DNA of 64,000 nt from assembly GCF_000971975.1 (NCBI RefSeq), contig NZ_LAQO01000003.1, positions 207,181 to 271,180 on the forward strand, given 5' to 3'. Origin of the DNA: Paenibacillus algorifonticola. GTDB taxonomy: Bacteria; Bacillota; Bacilli; Paenibacillales; Paenibacillaceae. The notes below the pieces were generated by a model. That model was not told the origin of the DNA and ran no database searches. It saw only the letters and a list, made by a program, of their open reading frames with translations. A program made the translations under genes and the position numbers. Below, in pieces: positions 53,718-62,499 of the stretch (position 1 is its first letter; each line of letters starts with the position of its first letter).

Positions 53718-55226
53718 TTACCTAACTTTATCGCGATATTCCTTCGGTGTTAGGCCGGTCATTTTTTTGAATACTTTAGTGAAATAAGCTGGATCGGCAT
53801 ACCCTACCCGCTCGCCGACCATATACGTTTTGAGTCCCTGCTCCTGGCGCAGCAGCTGCTTCGCCGCCTCGATTCGCACGGAAATCATATAGTCGGTAAT
53901 CGTCTCGCCCGTCTCCGTCTTGAACAGCTTGCTTAAATAGCTTGGCGTCAAATAAACAATATCCGCAAGGCGCTGCAATTCAAGCTCCTCGGTAAAATGC
54001 TGCTGAATATACGATTTGACTTTATCTATGGCTCTGTTATCTGAACGCGCGCTGCCTAGCAAAGCGCTAATCTCCTCTATTCCAGCCCGCAGCCCTTGGG
54101 CGAAAGCTTCCCAATTTTCGCTCGCCTCAGGATCTATCGGCATATTCACCTGCCCATATTCAAGCTGGACGCTGCGTTTTTTCAGCTCCTCGGCAACATG
54201 AGCGCTAATGCCAAAGCAAGCCTCTTGCAGCTCCTTCCAGCAAATGCGCTGGGCAGCAGCCTCTTGCAGCCACCCATCAAATGCCGCCTGAGCCAAGGCA
54301 AAATCATTCATTTGCAGCGCCGGCAGCAGCTCCTTGCCCACGATATGCGTCAAACGCAGCAAATGATCAACAGGCGCGACACGGCTAACAGCGCCGGAGC
54401 AACAGCGCGGCTCCGTATTGTACCAAGCATGCTGATAGGCGGAAAATGCTTCGCTGTAGGCATGCGTTAGCCAGCTGCTGCCGCGAAAAATGCTGCTGAA
54501 GCCTACTTTTGCCCGCGTAAAGGCAGGCAGTCGCTGGAGCAGCGTAACGGACAGCTCCCTGACGGTTTCGGCATGATCGGAATCGTGAATGGCGATAAGG
54601 ATAACCCGTTTACCGCCTTCACCCGTAATAATTATTTTTTCGCGCAGCCAGTCGGCCATGAACCGCTCCAGCTGAATTTCGTTTAACTCAGGGGCAGTCG
54701 TTAATAACAGCACCGCATAGTGGTGTAGAAACAGAGGCAGCTGATCGAGCGTTCCGCACACATCCTCCACGACATAGGAGGGCAGCTGCTTCTCATCCGC
54801 ATAAACCAGCAGGCTAATTAAATCGCCAGATTCGAGACGGCTGCGGCTGCGCTCCTGCTTAACCTTGCTGTTCACCTTGGCGAGCAGGCGAATCAGCTCA
54901 TCGAGGTTTACTGGCTTTAACAAATAATCCTCTGCTCCCTGACGCAGCGACTCCCTGGCATATTCAAAATCATTAAAGCCGCTCAGCACAGCAAATTTAA
55001 TATTTTTACCGAGCCTCTTTACTTTGGCAATGAGCTGAAGCCCCGTCATTTGCGGCATTTTAATATCCGTCAGCACAAAATCGGGATTAATATGATCAAG
55101 CTGATCCAGCAGTTCCTGCCCGCTGCCATATGCGCCAACAATCCGGTATTCCTCGCCTGCCTGCTCAATCAGCTTGCATAGCCCCAGTCTAATCCGCTCC
55201 TCGTCGTCTACGACAACTATATCCAT
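53718..55226 (-). CDS. YesN-like response regulator with AraC-type DNA-binding domain
   Basis: This 502-aa protein has a receiver domain (DIVVVDDEERIRLGL, phosphoacceptor Asp in FVLTDIKMPQMTG, Lys in YLLKPVNLDEL), a middle region of about 260 residues, and a C-terminal AraC domain (LADIVYLTPSYLSKLFKTETGETITDY and VGYADPAYFTKVFKKMTGLTPKEYR, quoted in part). Such regulators pair with YesM-type kinases to control carbohydrate uptake genes. AAGGAG lies 8 nt before the ATG at 55226; the 12-codon upstream extension is not used. It directly precedes the permease genes and is their likely activator. Confidence 0.93.
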   Translation of the reverse strand: MDIVVVDDEERIRLGLCKLIEQAGEEYRIVGAYGSGQELLDQLDHINPDFVLTDIKMPQMTGLQLIAKVKRLGKNIKFAVLSGFNDFEYARESLRQGAEDYLLKPVNLDELIRLLAKVNSKVKQERSRSRLESGDLISLLVYADEKQLPSYVVEDVCGTLDQLPLFLHHYAVLLLTTAPELNEIQLERFMADWLREKIIITGEGGKRVILIAIHDSDHAETVRELSVTLLQRLPAFTRAKVGFSSIFRGSSWLTHAYSEAFSAYQHAWYNTEPRCCSGAVSRVAPVDHLLRLTHIVGKELLPALQMNDFALAQAAFDGWLQEAAAQRICWKELQEACFGISAHVAEELKKRSVQLEYGQVNMPIDPEASENWEAFAQGLRAGIEEISALLGSARSDNRAIDKVKSYIQQHFTEELELQRLADIVYLTPSYLSKLFKTETGETITDYMISVRIEAAKQLLRQEQGLKTYMVGERVGYADPAYFTKVFKKMTGLTPKEYRDKVR

Positions 55227-55279
55227 CGTTGCCACTCCTTCCTTTTCCCCGTGCTTTTTCATTCATTCTCCTGCGATCA

Positions 55280-57139
55280 CTAATTGTCCAGCTCCAGCGG
55301 CATCCGAATCGTTACCTGCGTTCCCTTCCCCTGCTCGCTGTCGATCGTTAAGCCGTAGCTGACACCAAAACGCAGCTTCAAGCGCTCATGCACATTGCGC
55401 AGTCCAATGCCTCTTCCGCTTGGCTCTGGCGGTTCAGAAGCAGACAAGGCATTGCGCACCCGAAGCAGCTGTGCTTCCTCCATTCCACAGCCGTCATCGG
55501 CAACGGTAAACCACTGCTCTCTACCAACGATTCGCCAGCCGATGCTAATGAGCATCGGCTCCCCCGAATCCTCATACGCGTGATTGACAGCATTTTCAAC
55601 AAGGGGCTGAAACAGCAGCTTCATAACACGTATGCCCCAGGCTGCTTCTCCTTCCGGAAGCTCCAATTGAAACCGATCACCGAAGCGGTCGTTGATCAGC
55701 CGCATATACATGCGCAAATGCTCAAATTCCTGGCTCGCCGTCACCATTTCATCACCTGCATGAATGCTGTACCTGAGCTGCTGCCCTAGAAGCTGAACCA
55801 TTTCGGCTACCTCAGGATCATCGTTCAGCACGGCGGTCATCCGAATGGACTCAAGCGTGTTGTATATAAAATGAGGATTAATCTGGCGCTGCAAGCTCTC
55901 CAGCTCAATCTGGTTTTTACGCTGCTCGATGCGGTAAATGTTTTCAATCAGCAGCTGGATTCTCGCCATCATGCGGTTAAAGGCATTACCGAGCATACCG
56001 ACCTCATCGCGGCGCCGCACCGGAAAGGCGACATCGAGATTGCCGGCCTGCACCTGCTTCATCAGCTTCACCATTTCGCGCATCGGCTTCGTCAGCGCAA
56101 AAATCAGCACGAACGAAATGAGCAGTGCCAGCGTCATAATAGCGATCGCTGCCGCTCCCGTATAATTACGCGTCTGAATCGCTTCGGCCTCCACCTGCTC
56201 CTTCGGAATGAGGATCAGTGTGAGCCAGCCGGATTCCTCGGATTTGCGGTAAATCACGAGCTGCTCCTTGCCGTTTTTATCGACGATGTAGCTGCCGTTT
56301 TGCCCCTCCGCCTGCTGGAACAGCTCATTGTCGGATAGATTTTCAGCAAGAAAAGCCTGTTCGCTGTCATAGATTACCGTACCCGCCTCATCAAGAATAA
56401 GCGTCGTGCCTTTCGTCGTTTCATCGAGATCATTTACGATGTTCTCAATCACTTCAATGCTTGCATCAACCGCAATCATGCCGACGGAGTGGTAGGTGCT
56501 GTCGATAATGTTGCGCACAATCGTGAACACATACCGTTTGCGATTGGCATCCCCGCTGACCTCCTGCGTGCTGATCAATACGGGCTTGCCATTTGCAGCA
56601 GCAGCGGTTTCATGCCAGCGGTTATAGAATTCAGGTAGATTGGCGCGGACTCCTCCGCTTTTCATCACATAATAGGGATTCCCATATGCATCGAACAAAT
56701 AGACGCTGCTGGCGCCTTCCTTAATATTGTTCATAAAATAAATGCTGCTTTCGATTTTGCGCTGAATTTGCACCTTCATCTGCATGTTTTTGACGTAATA
56801 CTGGTCCGGATCGCCGCCTGTCTCGGCATCTACCTGCGAATAGTATTGATTCGATAGCTTCAGCCCCTCCTGAATTTCACCGAGATACGAGGGGATAATC
56901 GATATTTTCTTCATATCCTTTGTGTAATCGTCAAGCTTGCTGACCATTTTGTCGGAAATTTCAGCCGCATAGGTGACCGTGTTTTTCTCAATCGTATTCG
57001 CATAGCGCAGCGAGGAAATATAGGTAAGCCCTCCGACAGGGATAATAATGAGCAGCACAAACACAATAAACAGCTTCGCTTCCATGCGGGTCGACGGAAA
57101 CCTTGTCCAGCGGCGCAGCCAAAACTTGGATTCACTCAT
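55280..57139 (-). CDS. YesM-like sensor histidine kinase
   Basis: This 619-aa protein has a transmembrane helix near 22-44, an extracytoplasmic dCache-like sensor to about 330, a second helix, HAMP (TKPMREMVKLMKQVQAGNLDV, in part), a His_kinase domain with His423 in NPHFIYNTLES, and an HATPase_c domain (VADDGCGM, GRGIGLRNVHERL). YesM-type kinases sense extracellular sugars or cell-wall fragments. It is preceded by the LacI gene with a 12-nt gap and followed by the YesN-like regulator, giving a LacI-kinase-regulator operon. Confidence 0.93.
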   Translation of the reverse strand: MSESKFWLRRWTRFPSTRMEAKLFIVFVLLIIIPVGGLTYISSLRYANTIEKNTVTYAAEISDKMVSKLDDYTKDMKKISIIPSYLGEIQEGLKLSNQYYSQVDAETGGDPDQYYVKNMQMKVQIQRKIESSIYFMNNIKEGASSVYLFDAYGNPYYVMKSGGVRANLPEFYNRWHETAAAANGKPVLISTQEVSGDANRKRYVFTIVRNIIDSTYHSVGMIAVDASIEVIENIVNDLDETTKGTTLILDEAGTVIYDSEQAFLAENLSDNELFQQAEGQNGSYIVDKNGKEQLVIYRKSEESGWLTLILIPKEQVEAEAIQTRNYTGAAAIAIMTLALLISFVLIFALTKPMREMVKLMKQVQAGNLDVAFPVRRRDEVGMLGNAFNRMMARIQLLIENIYRIEQRKNQIELESLQRQINPHFIYNTLESIRMTAVLNDDPEVAEMVQLLGQQLRYSIHAGDEMVTASQEFEHLRMYMRLINDRFGDRFQLELPEGEAAWGIRVMKLLFQPLVENAVNHAYEDSGEPMLISIGWRIVGREQWFTVADDGCGMEEAQLLRVRNALSASEPPEPSGRGIGLRNVHERLKLRFGVSYGLTIDSEQGKGTQVTIRMPLELDN

Positions 57140-57151
57140 AACGTTCGCACC

Positions 57152-58219
57152 TTAGCTTTGCGTCATGGAAATAGAAGTTGATTCCCGCATCACAAAATCG
57201 CCAGAAAGCAGGATTTTCTCCTGTGGACTGCCGGGATGCACCAGCCTGCGCAGCAGCATTTCGACAGCGCGACGTCCGAAAGCCTCCTTCTGCACATCGA
57301 CGGTGCTGAGCGTAGGCTTGGACCAAGCCGCGTCCTCGATATTGTCAAAGCCGACAACAGAGCATTCGCCCGGTACAGCAACGTTTAATTTAGCCAACAC
57401 CGTCATCATGCAGATGGCGATGGAATCATTGGCGCATATGAAGGCGGTCGGCAGCACTGCCTCCTGAACCATTTTTTTCACAATCAGCTCCAGCGCCTCG
57501 GTCATTTCCGAGCGGTTATTTCCCTCAAACGTCAACAGTGCAGACTCCTGCTCTTGCACGAGTCCATGCTCCTCCAGCATGGAGCTATACCCAAGAAAAC
57601 GGTCAAGAAAGCTGCGCGAATAGTGGGTATTCCCGACAAATTGCAGCTTGCGATGACCACAGCCAATTAAATAATTGGTCACTCTGCGCATGCACTCCAT
57701 ATTGTTCATAAAGAGCGTATCCGACGGAATCAGCGGGTCTTCGTGATCCACCAGCACGAAAGGAATGCCGAGACTGCGAATTTCCAGCAGCATTTGCGAG
57801 GAAATCAGACCCACGCCAATAATGCCGCGAATGCTGCTCGGATTGATAAATTGGGAGAAATGATTTTTAAACTGCTCGGTAATCATCATCGTGCCCATTT
57901 CCCGCTCCTCCAGCTCCATCGTAATGCCATCCATAATTTTCCCCCAGAAAAAAGAGTCCCTCGTCTGGTATCTCACGTTCGGCACGAGTAAAATAACGGT
58001 ATCACGTGTTTGTCGCTCGCTTGATTTGTCGCTGCTTAAGCTGGCGGAAGGGGCTTTGAGCTTCTGTCCCGCAAAATAGCCCAGCTGCGTGGCGACGCTA
58101 ACAATTTTCTCCCGCGTTTCCGCACTGACACCCGGTTTTCCTGAAAGCGCTTTAGAAACAGCGAATTTTGAAACATTTAAATAGTCAGCAATTTGCTGCA
58201 TCGTCACTTTGTTAGCCAT
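57152..58219 (-). CDS. LacI-family regulator of the mannan locus
   Basis: This 355-aa protein has the LacI helix-turn-helix (TMQQIADYLNVSKFAVSKALSGKPGVSAETRE, quoted in part) and a C-terminal ligand-binding domain (VILLVPNVRYQTRDSF, GECSVVGFDNIEDAAW). Between them residues 50-75 form a longer, polar linker than usual. It is the first gene of the regulatory operon, upstream of the YesM/YesN pair. A TAAACGTTTA palindrome lies 54 bp upstream of its start, suggesting autoregulation. Confidence 0.92.
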   Translation of the reverse strand: MANKVTMQQIADYLNVSKFAVSKALSGKPGVSAETREKIVSVATQLGYFAGQKLKAPSASLSSDKSSERQTRDTVILLVPNVRYQTRDSFFWGKIMDGITMELEEREMGTMMITEQFKNHFSQFINPSSIRGIIGVGLISSQMLLEIRSLGIPFVLVDHEDPLIPSDTLFMNNMECMRRVTNYLIGCGHRKLQFVGNTHYSRSFLDRFLGYSSMLEEHGLVQEQESALLTFEGNNRSEMTEALELIVKKMVQEAVLPTAFICANDSIAICMMTVLAKLNVAVPGECSVVGFDNIEDAAWSKPTLSTVDVQKEAFGRRAVEMLLRRLVHPGSPQEKILLSGDFVMRESTSISMTQS

Positions 58220-58272
58220 AGCGCACATCCTTCAGTTAAAATAGAGTTTCGGTTAGTTTTGTTAGGTTTCTT

Positions 58273-58282
58273 TAAACGTTTA
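58273..58282. promoter_or_regulatory. LacI-type palindrome upstream of the mannan LacI gene
   Basis: TAAACGTTTA is a perfect palindrome with a central CG, the usual form of LacI-family operators. It lies in the promoter region of the LacI-kinase-regulator operon. Confidence 0.5.
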
Positions 58283-58330
58283 TAAGCTAACATTAGCATA
58301 TGAATGACTTCGTGAAAAGCTCGTTTGTAA

Positions 58331-58361
58331 AATAAAAAAAGACCCGCTTCATCAGCGGATC
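58331..58361 (-). terminator. Terminator of the SAHH-like gene
   Basis: On the minus strand GATCCGCT and AGCGGGTC pair (one G-T) around a 5-nt loop and are followed by seven T and more T-rich sequence. It lies about 87 nt past the SAHH-like stop. Confidence 0.88.
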
Positions 58362-58447
58362 AAAAACGATTAATTCAGCCTCTCAGCAGCACTCTATTAT
58401 ATATAGAAGAAACAAGTTTGAAAACAAGCCTTTGCCTGGTCTAATTG

Positions 58448-59641
58448 CTAGCTTAATTGCTTGAGCATTTTACTTGAAACCTCGATATTAACCGCATGCG
58501 GAACCGACTGCGGTCCCTGCTTCATACTGCGGCTGTTAAGGACGAGATAACGAAGCGATACCGCCTGCAAGGACAAGCCCAAATCCATCGTCTCGACAGG
58601 ATTGCCGCCTCCTCCTGCCAAATTCAGCATTTCTCCGCGCGTTAGCAGCATTAAACGTCTGCCATCTGGCATTTCGAACTGCTCGATATGCTCTGTGATC
58701 CTATCGCTCGAAGCCGCCGTTTCGCGAAGCCCTGCCAAATCCATTTCCCATGAAAAATGTCCGGCATTTGCCAAAATAGCGCCATCCGACATTTTCGCAA
58801 AATGCTCCTTGCCGATAATATCCGGTCTTCCTGTTACGGTGATGAACACTTGTCCACTCGCTAACGTCTGATTGTCAAGCCCTGCTACCTTAAAGCCATC
58901 AAGAGCAGCTTCAAGCCCAGCGATCGGGTCACGCTCCACGACAACAACCTGGCTGCCCAGATTGCGCAAATATTTAGCGATCCCCCTGCCGCATGCCCCA
59001 TAGCCGATAATAACGAAGCGGCGTGTCGGCAGCAGCAAATTCGTTGTGCGCATAAAACCCTCAATAATGGTTTGGCCTACGCCATGCTCATTTTCCATTA
59101 TTTTTTTCAGTGGGCTGTCATTAATGACGATAACAGGCACCGGAAACTGTCCGCCCAAATCCTCACGAAGCAAATTCGCTCCCGTCGTCGTCTCTTCTGT
59201 ACCGCCGATCAAGCGCGACGTATCAAAATGTTTAGCCATTTTGATCGCAAGATCCGCTCCATTATCCATGAGCAAATCCGGATCGTGCCCCAGCACCTGA
59301 TGAATATTTTCCAAATGGCGGGCGCGGTCATCGCTGCGCTGTCCATACACAACAATGCCTTCGGCTTTCATCGCCGCAGCGACTGCATCCTGAGTCGTTC
59401 CCGGACTGCCGGTAATGACTACCTTCGCGCCGCCTGCCTGAAGGGTGCGGCACAGCACCGCGGTCTTCGGCTCAACATGAATGCAAATTCCAATTGTGAG
59501 GCCAGCAAACGGCTGCTTTTCCGCAAAATCCTCACGCAGCTCACGCAGCAGGCTCATATGGAGCTCAGCCCAATGAATGCCCTTCCGACCCTTTGCGATT
59601 TGCTCTTCGTTAGTTAATGCTACTGCTTGCTGCAAGCCCAT
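58448..59641 (-). CDS. Divergent S-adenosylhomocysteine hydrolase-like protein
   Basis: This 397-aa protein has the overall SAH-hydrolase plan: a substrate-domain His in CIHVEPKTAVL, GTEETTTGANLL, and an NAD-binding Rossmann motif GYGACGRGIAKYL followed by VVVERDPIAGLEAALDGF and ANAGHFSWEMDL. Several usually invariant residues differ: the DDGGDL segment reads MDNGADL, the Asp four residues after the catalytic Lys is Glu (LKKIMEN), and the GHP motif reads GNP. The canonical KPDHYRY tail is absent. It may act on another S-ribosyl/adenosyl thioether or be a regulator. It follows a Crp-family gene by 42 nt. Confidence 0.85.
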   Translation of the reverse strand: MGLQQAVALTNEEQIAKGRKGIHWAELHMSLLRELREDFAEKQPFAGLTIGICIHVEPKTAVLCRTLQAGGAKVVITGSPGTTQDAVAAAMKAEGIVVYGQRSDDRARHLENIHQVLGHDPDLLMDNGADLAIKMAKHFDTSRLIGGTEETTTGANLLREDLGGQFPVPVIVINDSPLKKIMENEHGVGQTIIEGFMRTTNLLLPTRRFVIIGYGACGRGIAKYLRNLGSQVVVVERDPIAGLEAALDGFKVAGLDNQTLASGQVFITVTGRPDIIGKEHFAKMSDGAILANAGHFSWEMDLAGLRETAASSDRITEHIEQFEMPDGRRLMLLTRGEMLNLAGGGGNPVETMDLGLSLQAVSLRYLVLNSRSMKQGPQSVPHAVNIEVSSKMLKQLS

Positions 59642-59683
59642 TCCCCATTTCCTAAAACTAAATCTAAACCTAAAATGCCGCCT

Positions 59684-60421
59684 TTAAAACGTCGCCTGAT
59701 TGCTGCTGTTCAGCTTTTGCTCAATCCACTGCTTGCTTTGCCTGGTAAAGAGCAGCCGTCCTTTTTTTACGACGAATAGCTTCTCTTCTTTAAGCATCTT
59801 CATAATCCGATTAACACTGCGTACCGCAACGCCAAGCTGCCTCGCTATCTCATCACGGGTGGCGACAAGCTCATACACGGGCTTTTTCTGAAAATCAGCA
59901 TGCTGCAGCGCCTCGTAAAAATAGGCCAGCAGCTTCTGCTGCATCGAATAAAAATTGTTTTCGAGCGTCTTTCTCCCCTGCTGGAACAGCTTGTTCGCGA
60001 GCTGGTCGTTCAACCGGTGCAGAAAAGCGGGACTGTTGATGACCCACTTTTTGAAACGCTGCTTGTCGATGGCAAGCAGCGTAGACTCGCGTGTCGTTTC
60101 GACCTGATTAATAAACGGCATATCAAGGCTAATCTCGATATCACCGATGACGTCTCCCGGCATCAACATGGCGAGCCGGAACATTTTTCCGTCGGATAGC
60201 TTTCGTTCTACGGCAAGTTCGCCAGAAATCAAAATATACACATAGACCATGTCGCTGCCTTGATCGCATACCGTCTCGCCCGGATGAAAGCTGCGCACTT
60301 CCCAGCAATTCTGCACCTGCTCCGGAAGCTCGTCAAACATTTCCTTCAGCCAGCCATGTCCCTGAATAATCCGCTCAATGGAATCTGTACGCAATATGCC
60401 ACCCTCTTCGCTATCGCTCAT
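59684..60421 (-). CDS. Crp/Fnr-family transcriptional regulator, YeiL-like
   Basis: This 245-aa protein has an N-terminal cyclic-nucleotide-binding-like domain (VRSFHPGETVCDQGSDMVYVYILISGELAV, quoted in part; LMPGDVIGDIEI) and a C-terminal winged helix (TRDEIARQLGVAVRSVNRIMKML). The overall match is to YeiL-type regulators. A single Cys is seen in the sensor part near NCWEV, and no N-terminal Fe-S Cys cluster is evident. It is immediately upstream of the SAHH-like gene and probably co-transcribed. A perfect palindrome in its promoter suggests autoregulation. Confidence 0.88.
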   Translation of the reverse strand: MSDSEEGGILRTDSIERIIQGHGWLKEMFDELPEQVQNCWEVRSFHPGETVCDQGSDMVYVYILISGELAVERKLSDGKMFRLAMLMPGDVIGDIEISLDMPFINQVETTRESTLLAIDKQRFKKWVINSPAFLHRLNDQLANKLFQQGRKTLENNFYSMQQKLLAYFYEALQHADFQKKPVYELVATRDEIARQLGVAVRSVNRIMKMLKEEKLFVVKKGRLLFTRQSKQWIEQKLNSSNQATF

Positions 60422-60458
60422 CCTAAGTTACTCTAATGTAAACCTATTTTACCCTTTT

Positions 60459-60480
60459 AAAAAGGACATAAGTCCTTTTT
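60459..60480. promoter_or_regulatory. Perfect palindrome upstream of the Crp-family gene
   Basis: AAAAAGGAC (60459-60467) and GTCCTTTTT (60472-60480) are exact complements around ATAA. The site is 38 bp upstream of the ATG and has the size and symmetry of a Crp/Fnr-family operator; a terminator is the alternative reading. Confidence 0.5.
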
Positions 60481-60545
60481 GGCAAAGTTTTTGCAGCCGT
60501 CATTCGCCCTCATTCGGAATGCTGTGCCCTACATGGCAATAAGGC

Positions 60546-60575
60546 AGCAAAAAAGCCGCGAATAATCGCGGCTTT
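60546..60575 (-). terminator. Terminator of the Gfo/Idh gene
   Basis: AAAGCCGCGA (60552-60561) and TCGCGGCTTT (60566-60575) pair perfectly around a 4-nt loop. On the minus strand six T follow. It lies 67 nt past the Gfo/Idh stop. Confidence 0.92.
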
Positions 60576-60642
60576 CTCAAACTTTTAGACGGAGGTCGAA
60601 GCTTTCATGCTGCTGATCTTCGCAGATTTATAGAGATTTATA

Positions 60643-61635
60643 CTAGTTCAGCGCACCCAAAATGCGGTCGCATAGATCCATCGTGCCAATGTTGTCGCGT
60701 CCGCTCGAATTCGGCGTCAATTTCTGCTTGCTGCAAGCGATAAAATGGGCCATTTCACCGATAAAGCCGCGCGTGTAAAGGTCGCCAAAGCAGCCGGACA
60801 TCGTGGAAAGCGACGGCATCAGCACCGTTGTTTCCTCGGACAGCGTCTGGAACGACGAGGTGCCGGGCAAAGGCGACTTGTGGATCGACAGCTTTTTGGA
60901 ATCTTCCGCTACGGCATGACCATTATCGAAAGTGACCAGCACGCTTTCGCTTTCGCTCGACCATGCGGTCATGCCAGCAAAATAGACACTGCCGGAAATA
61001 CCGTTTTCGAATTTCAAAGAAAACGATTGGGATATATTTTCGCCCAAATTGTTGTTAAAGCCTGCAACCTGCGCTACTTCGCCAAACAAGCCGCGTATGA
61101 GATCAACGAGATGGATTGCAGCCAGCTTCAGAAACTGCTCCTCGGTTTTGCTAAAGCCTGTACTATCGCAAGCAAAACGAATTTGGAACGAACGCGCCGT
61201 GCCAAGTTCTCCTGATTCAATCAGCTCCTTGAGCTTCAGATACACGGGGGCATAACGTTTCATAAAGCCGACCATCAGCACGACGCCAGCTTCTTCAGCG
61301 GCTTCCGCAATGCTTGTCGCTTCTTCCGCAGTCCAGCCGAGCGGCTTGTCGACAAATACATTTTTACCAGCTTTAATGCAGTCCATGACGATTTCTGTTT
61401 GATCACCCGGCTGGGCCACAACGACTACGCCGTCAAACTCTTCGTTTTGCAGCATTTGCTTGTAGTCATCGTACGGTGTGCCCCTGCTGCCGAAGCGTGT
61501 AAGTGCTGCTTGTGAACGCTCCAGGCTGCGGGTGGATACCGCTACAATTTCAGCCCCTGCTTCTACTGCGGACGGAAAAATATTCGTCGAGGCATGAAAG
61601 CCTGCACCGATAAAACAAAGTTTTGCTTGGCTCAT
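60643..61635 (-). CDS. Gfo/Idh/MocA-family oxidoreductase
   Basis: This 330-aa protein has the N-terminal Rossmann segment LCFIGAGFHASTNIFPSA and the family catalytic Lys in FVDKPLGWTAEE (DKP in place of EKP), with a C-terminal beta-sheet domain. His is present in the AAIHLVDLIRGL helix. It is an NAD(P)-dependent sugar or cyclitol dehydrogenase of unknown substrate. AGGAG precedes the ATG. It stands alone between terminators and is divergent from the doxX-type gene. Confidence 0.9.
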   Translation of the reverse strand: MSQAKLCFIGAGFHASTNIFPSAVEAGAEIVAVSTRSLERSQAALTRFGSRGTPYDDYKQMLQNEEFDGVVVVAQPGDQTEIVMDCIKAGKNVFVDKPLGWTAEEATSIAEAAEEAGVVLMVGFMKRYAPVYLKLKELIESGELGTARSFQIRFACDSTGFSKTEEQFLKLAAIHLVDLIRGLFGEVAQVAGFNNNLGENISQSFSLKFENGISGSVYFAGMTAWSSESESVLVTFDNGHAVAEDSKKLSIHKSPLPGTSSFQTLSEETTVLMPSLSTMSGCFGDLYTRGFIGEMAHFIACSKQKLTPNSSGRDNIGTMDLCDRILGALN

Positions 61636-61804
61636 TTTTTGTCGCTCCTGTTCAATTGTCTAATTTTGCAAAGGAAAGTTCATCATATCGACAACGACAT
61701 TAGCACATTACCCCGCTTCTAGACAAGCAAGCCGGAAAAATATTTTATTTTCCCCAGCCCTAAAATGGAATTAACAGGTAATAATTCATGTCAAAACATT
61801 TATA

Positions 61805-61833
61805 TTGACTTGAAAATCAGAGTTCAGTATGAT
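61805..61833 (+). promoter_or_regulatory. Sigma-A promoter of the DoxX-family gene
   Basis: TTGACT (61805-61810) and TATGAT (61828-61833) are separated by exactly 17 bp. Transcription would start about 45 nt before the ATG at 61888. Confidence 0.8.
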
Positions 61834-61887
61834 TGCTTCTTAGAACGAGTGTATCGGCACGCGTAAATGAGAAAGGAAGAAAAATAA

Positions 61888-62283
61888 ATGTTAGATTTAG
61901 GGTTATTGATCATTCGTTTAGTAATTGGTTTGATTATGATTGGGCACGGGTGCAAGAAGCTGTTTGGCTGGTTCGGCGGCGAGGGCATTCAGGGTGCATC
62001 TGGTTTTTTCGAATTGATTGGCCTTCGCCCCGGCGCCATAATGGTCGCTTGTGCTGGAATTGCCGAGCTGCTGGGCGGTTTATTATTCGCTTCTGGCCTA
62101 TCGGTAGTTGCTGGAGCTATTTTGCTTATTGCTACGATGGTGGTTGCTATCGCAAAAGTACATTGGAGCAAGGGACTATGGTCCGTCAACGGTGGATTCG
62201 AGTACAATCTGGTCATGATCGCTGCGCTGCTTGGCGTTGCGCTAGCTGGTGCAGGCGCTTATTCCGTTAGTGCGTTAATGTAA
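61888..62283 (+). CDS. DoxX-family membrane protein
   Basis: This 131-aa protein has four transmembrane helices and DoxX family motifs: LIIRLVIGLIMIGHGCKKLFGWFGG at the start (quoted in pieces), LRPGAIMVACAGIAELLGGLLF and the C-terminal GGFEYNLVMIAALL. DoxX proteins are small integral membrane proteins with roles in redox or stress responses; the reaction is not known. AAAGGAAG precedes the ATG. It is a single-gene transcript between a clear promoter and terminator. Confidence 0.9.
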   Translation: MLDLGLLIIRLVIGLIMIGHGCKKLFGWFGGEGIQGASGFFELIGLRPGAIMVACAGIAELLGGLLFASGLSVVAGAILLIATMVVAIAKVHWSKGLWSVNGGFEYNLVMIAALLGVALAGAGAYSVSALM

Positions 62284-62318
62284 TCGTTTTACAATAGGCA
62301 GTCATTTTATTTATTCTT

Positions 62319-62358
62319 CGCCCAGCACTCTGTTTAAACAGAGCGCTGGGCGATTTTC
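62319..62358 (+). terminator. Terminator of the DoxX-family gene
   Basis: CGCCCAGC (62319-62326) pairs with GCTGGGCG (62345-62352), enclosing the palindrome CTCTGTTTAAACAGAG. The stem is followed by ATTTTCTTTTTG on the plus strand. Confidence 0.9.
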
Positions 62359-62499
62359 TTTTTGCTCATGCGAATTAATAGGGATTTTGTCGTTAAAGAT
62401 ATACATATAAGGACAAGTGGACACATGGAAGTCACAGCCGCCTGTTACATTGTTATCCTGCAAGTAAAAAAGATTTCATTCATCAAGGGGCTGATTGAC

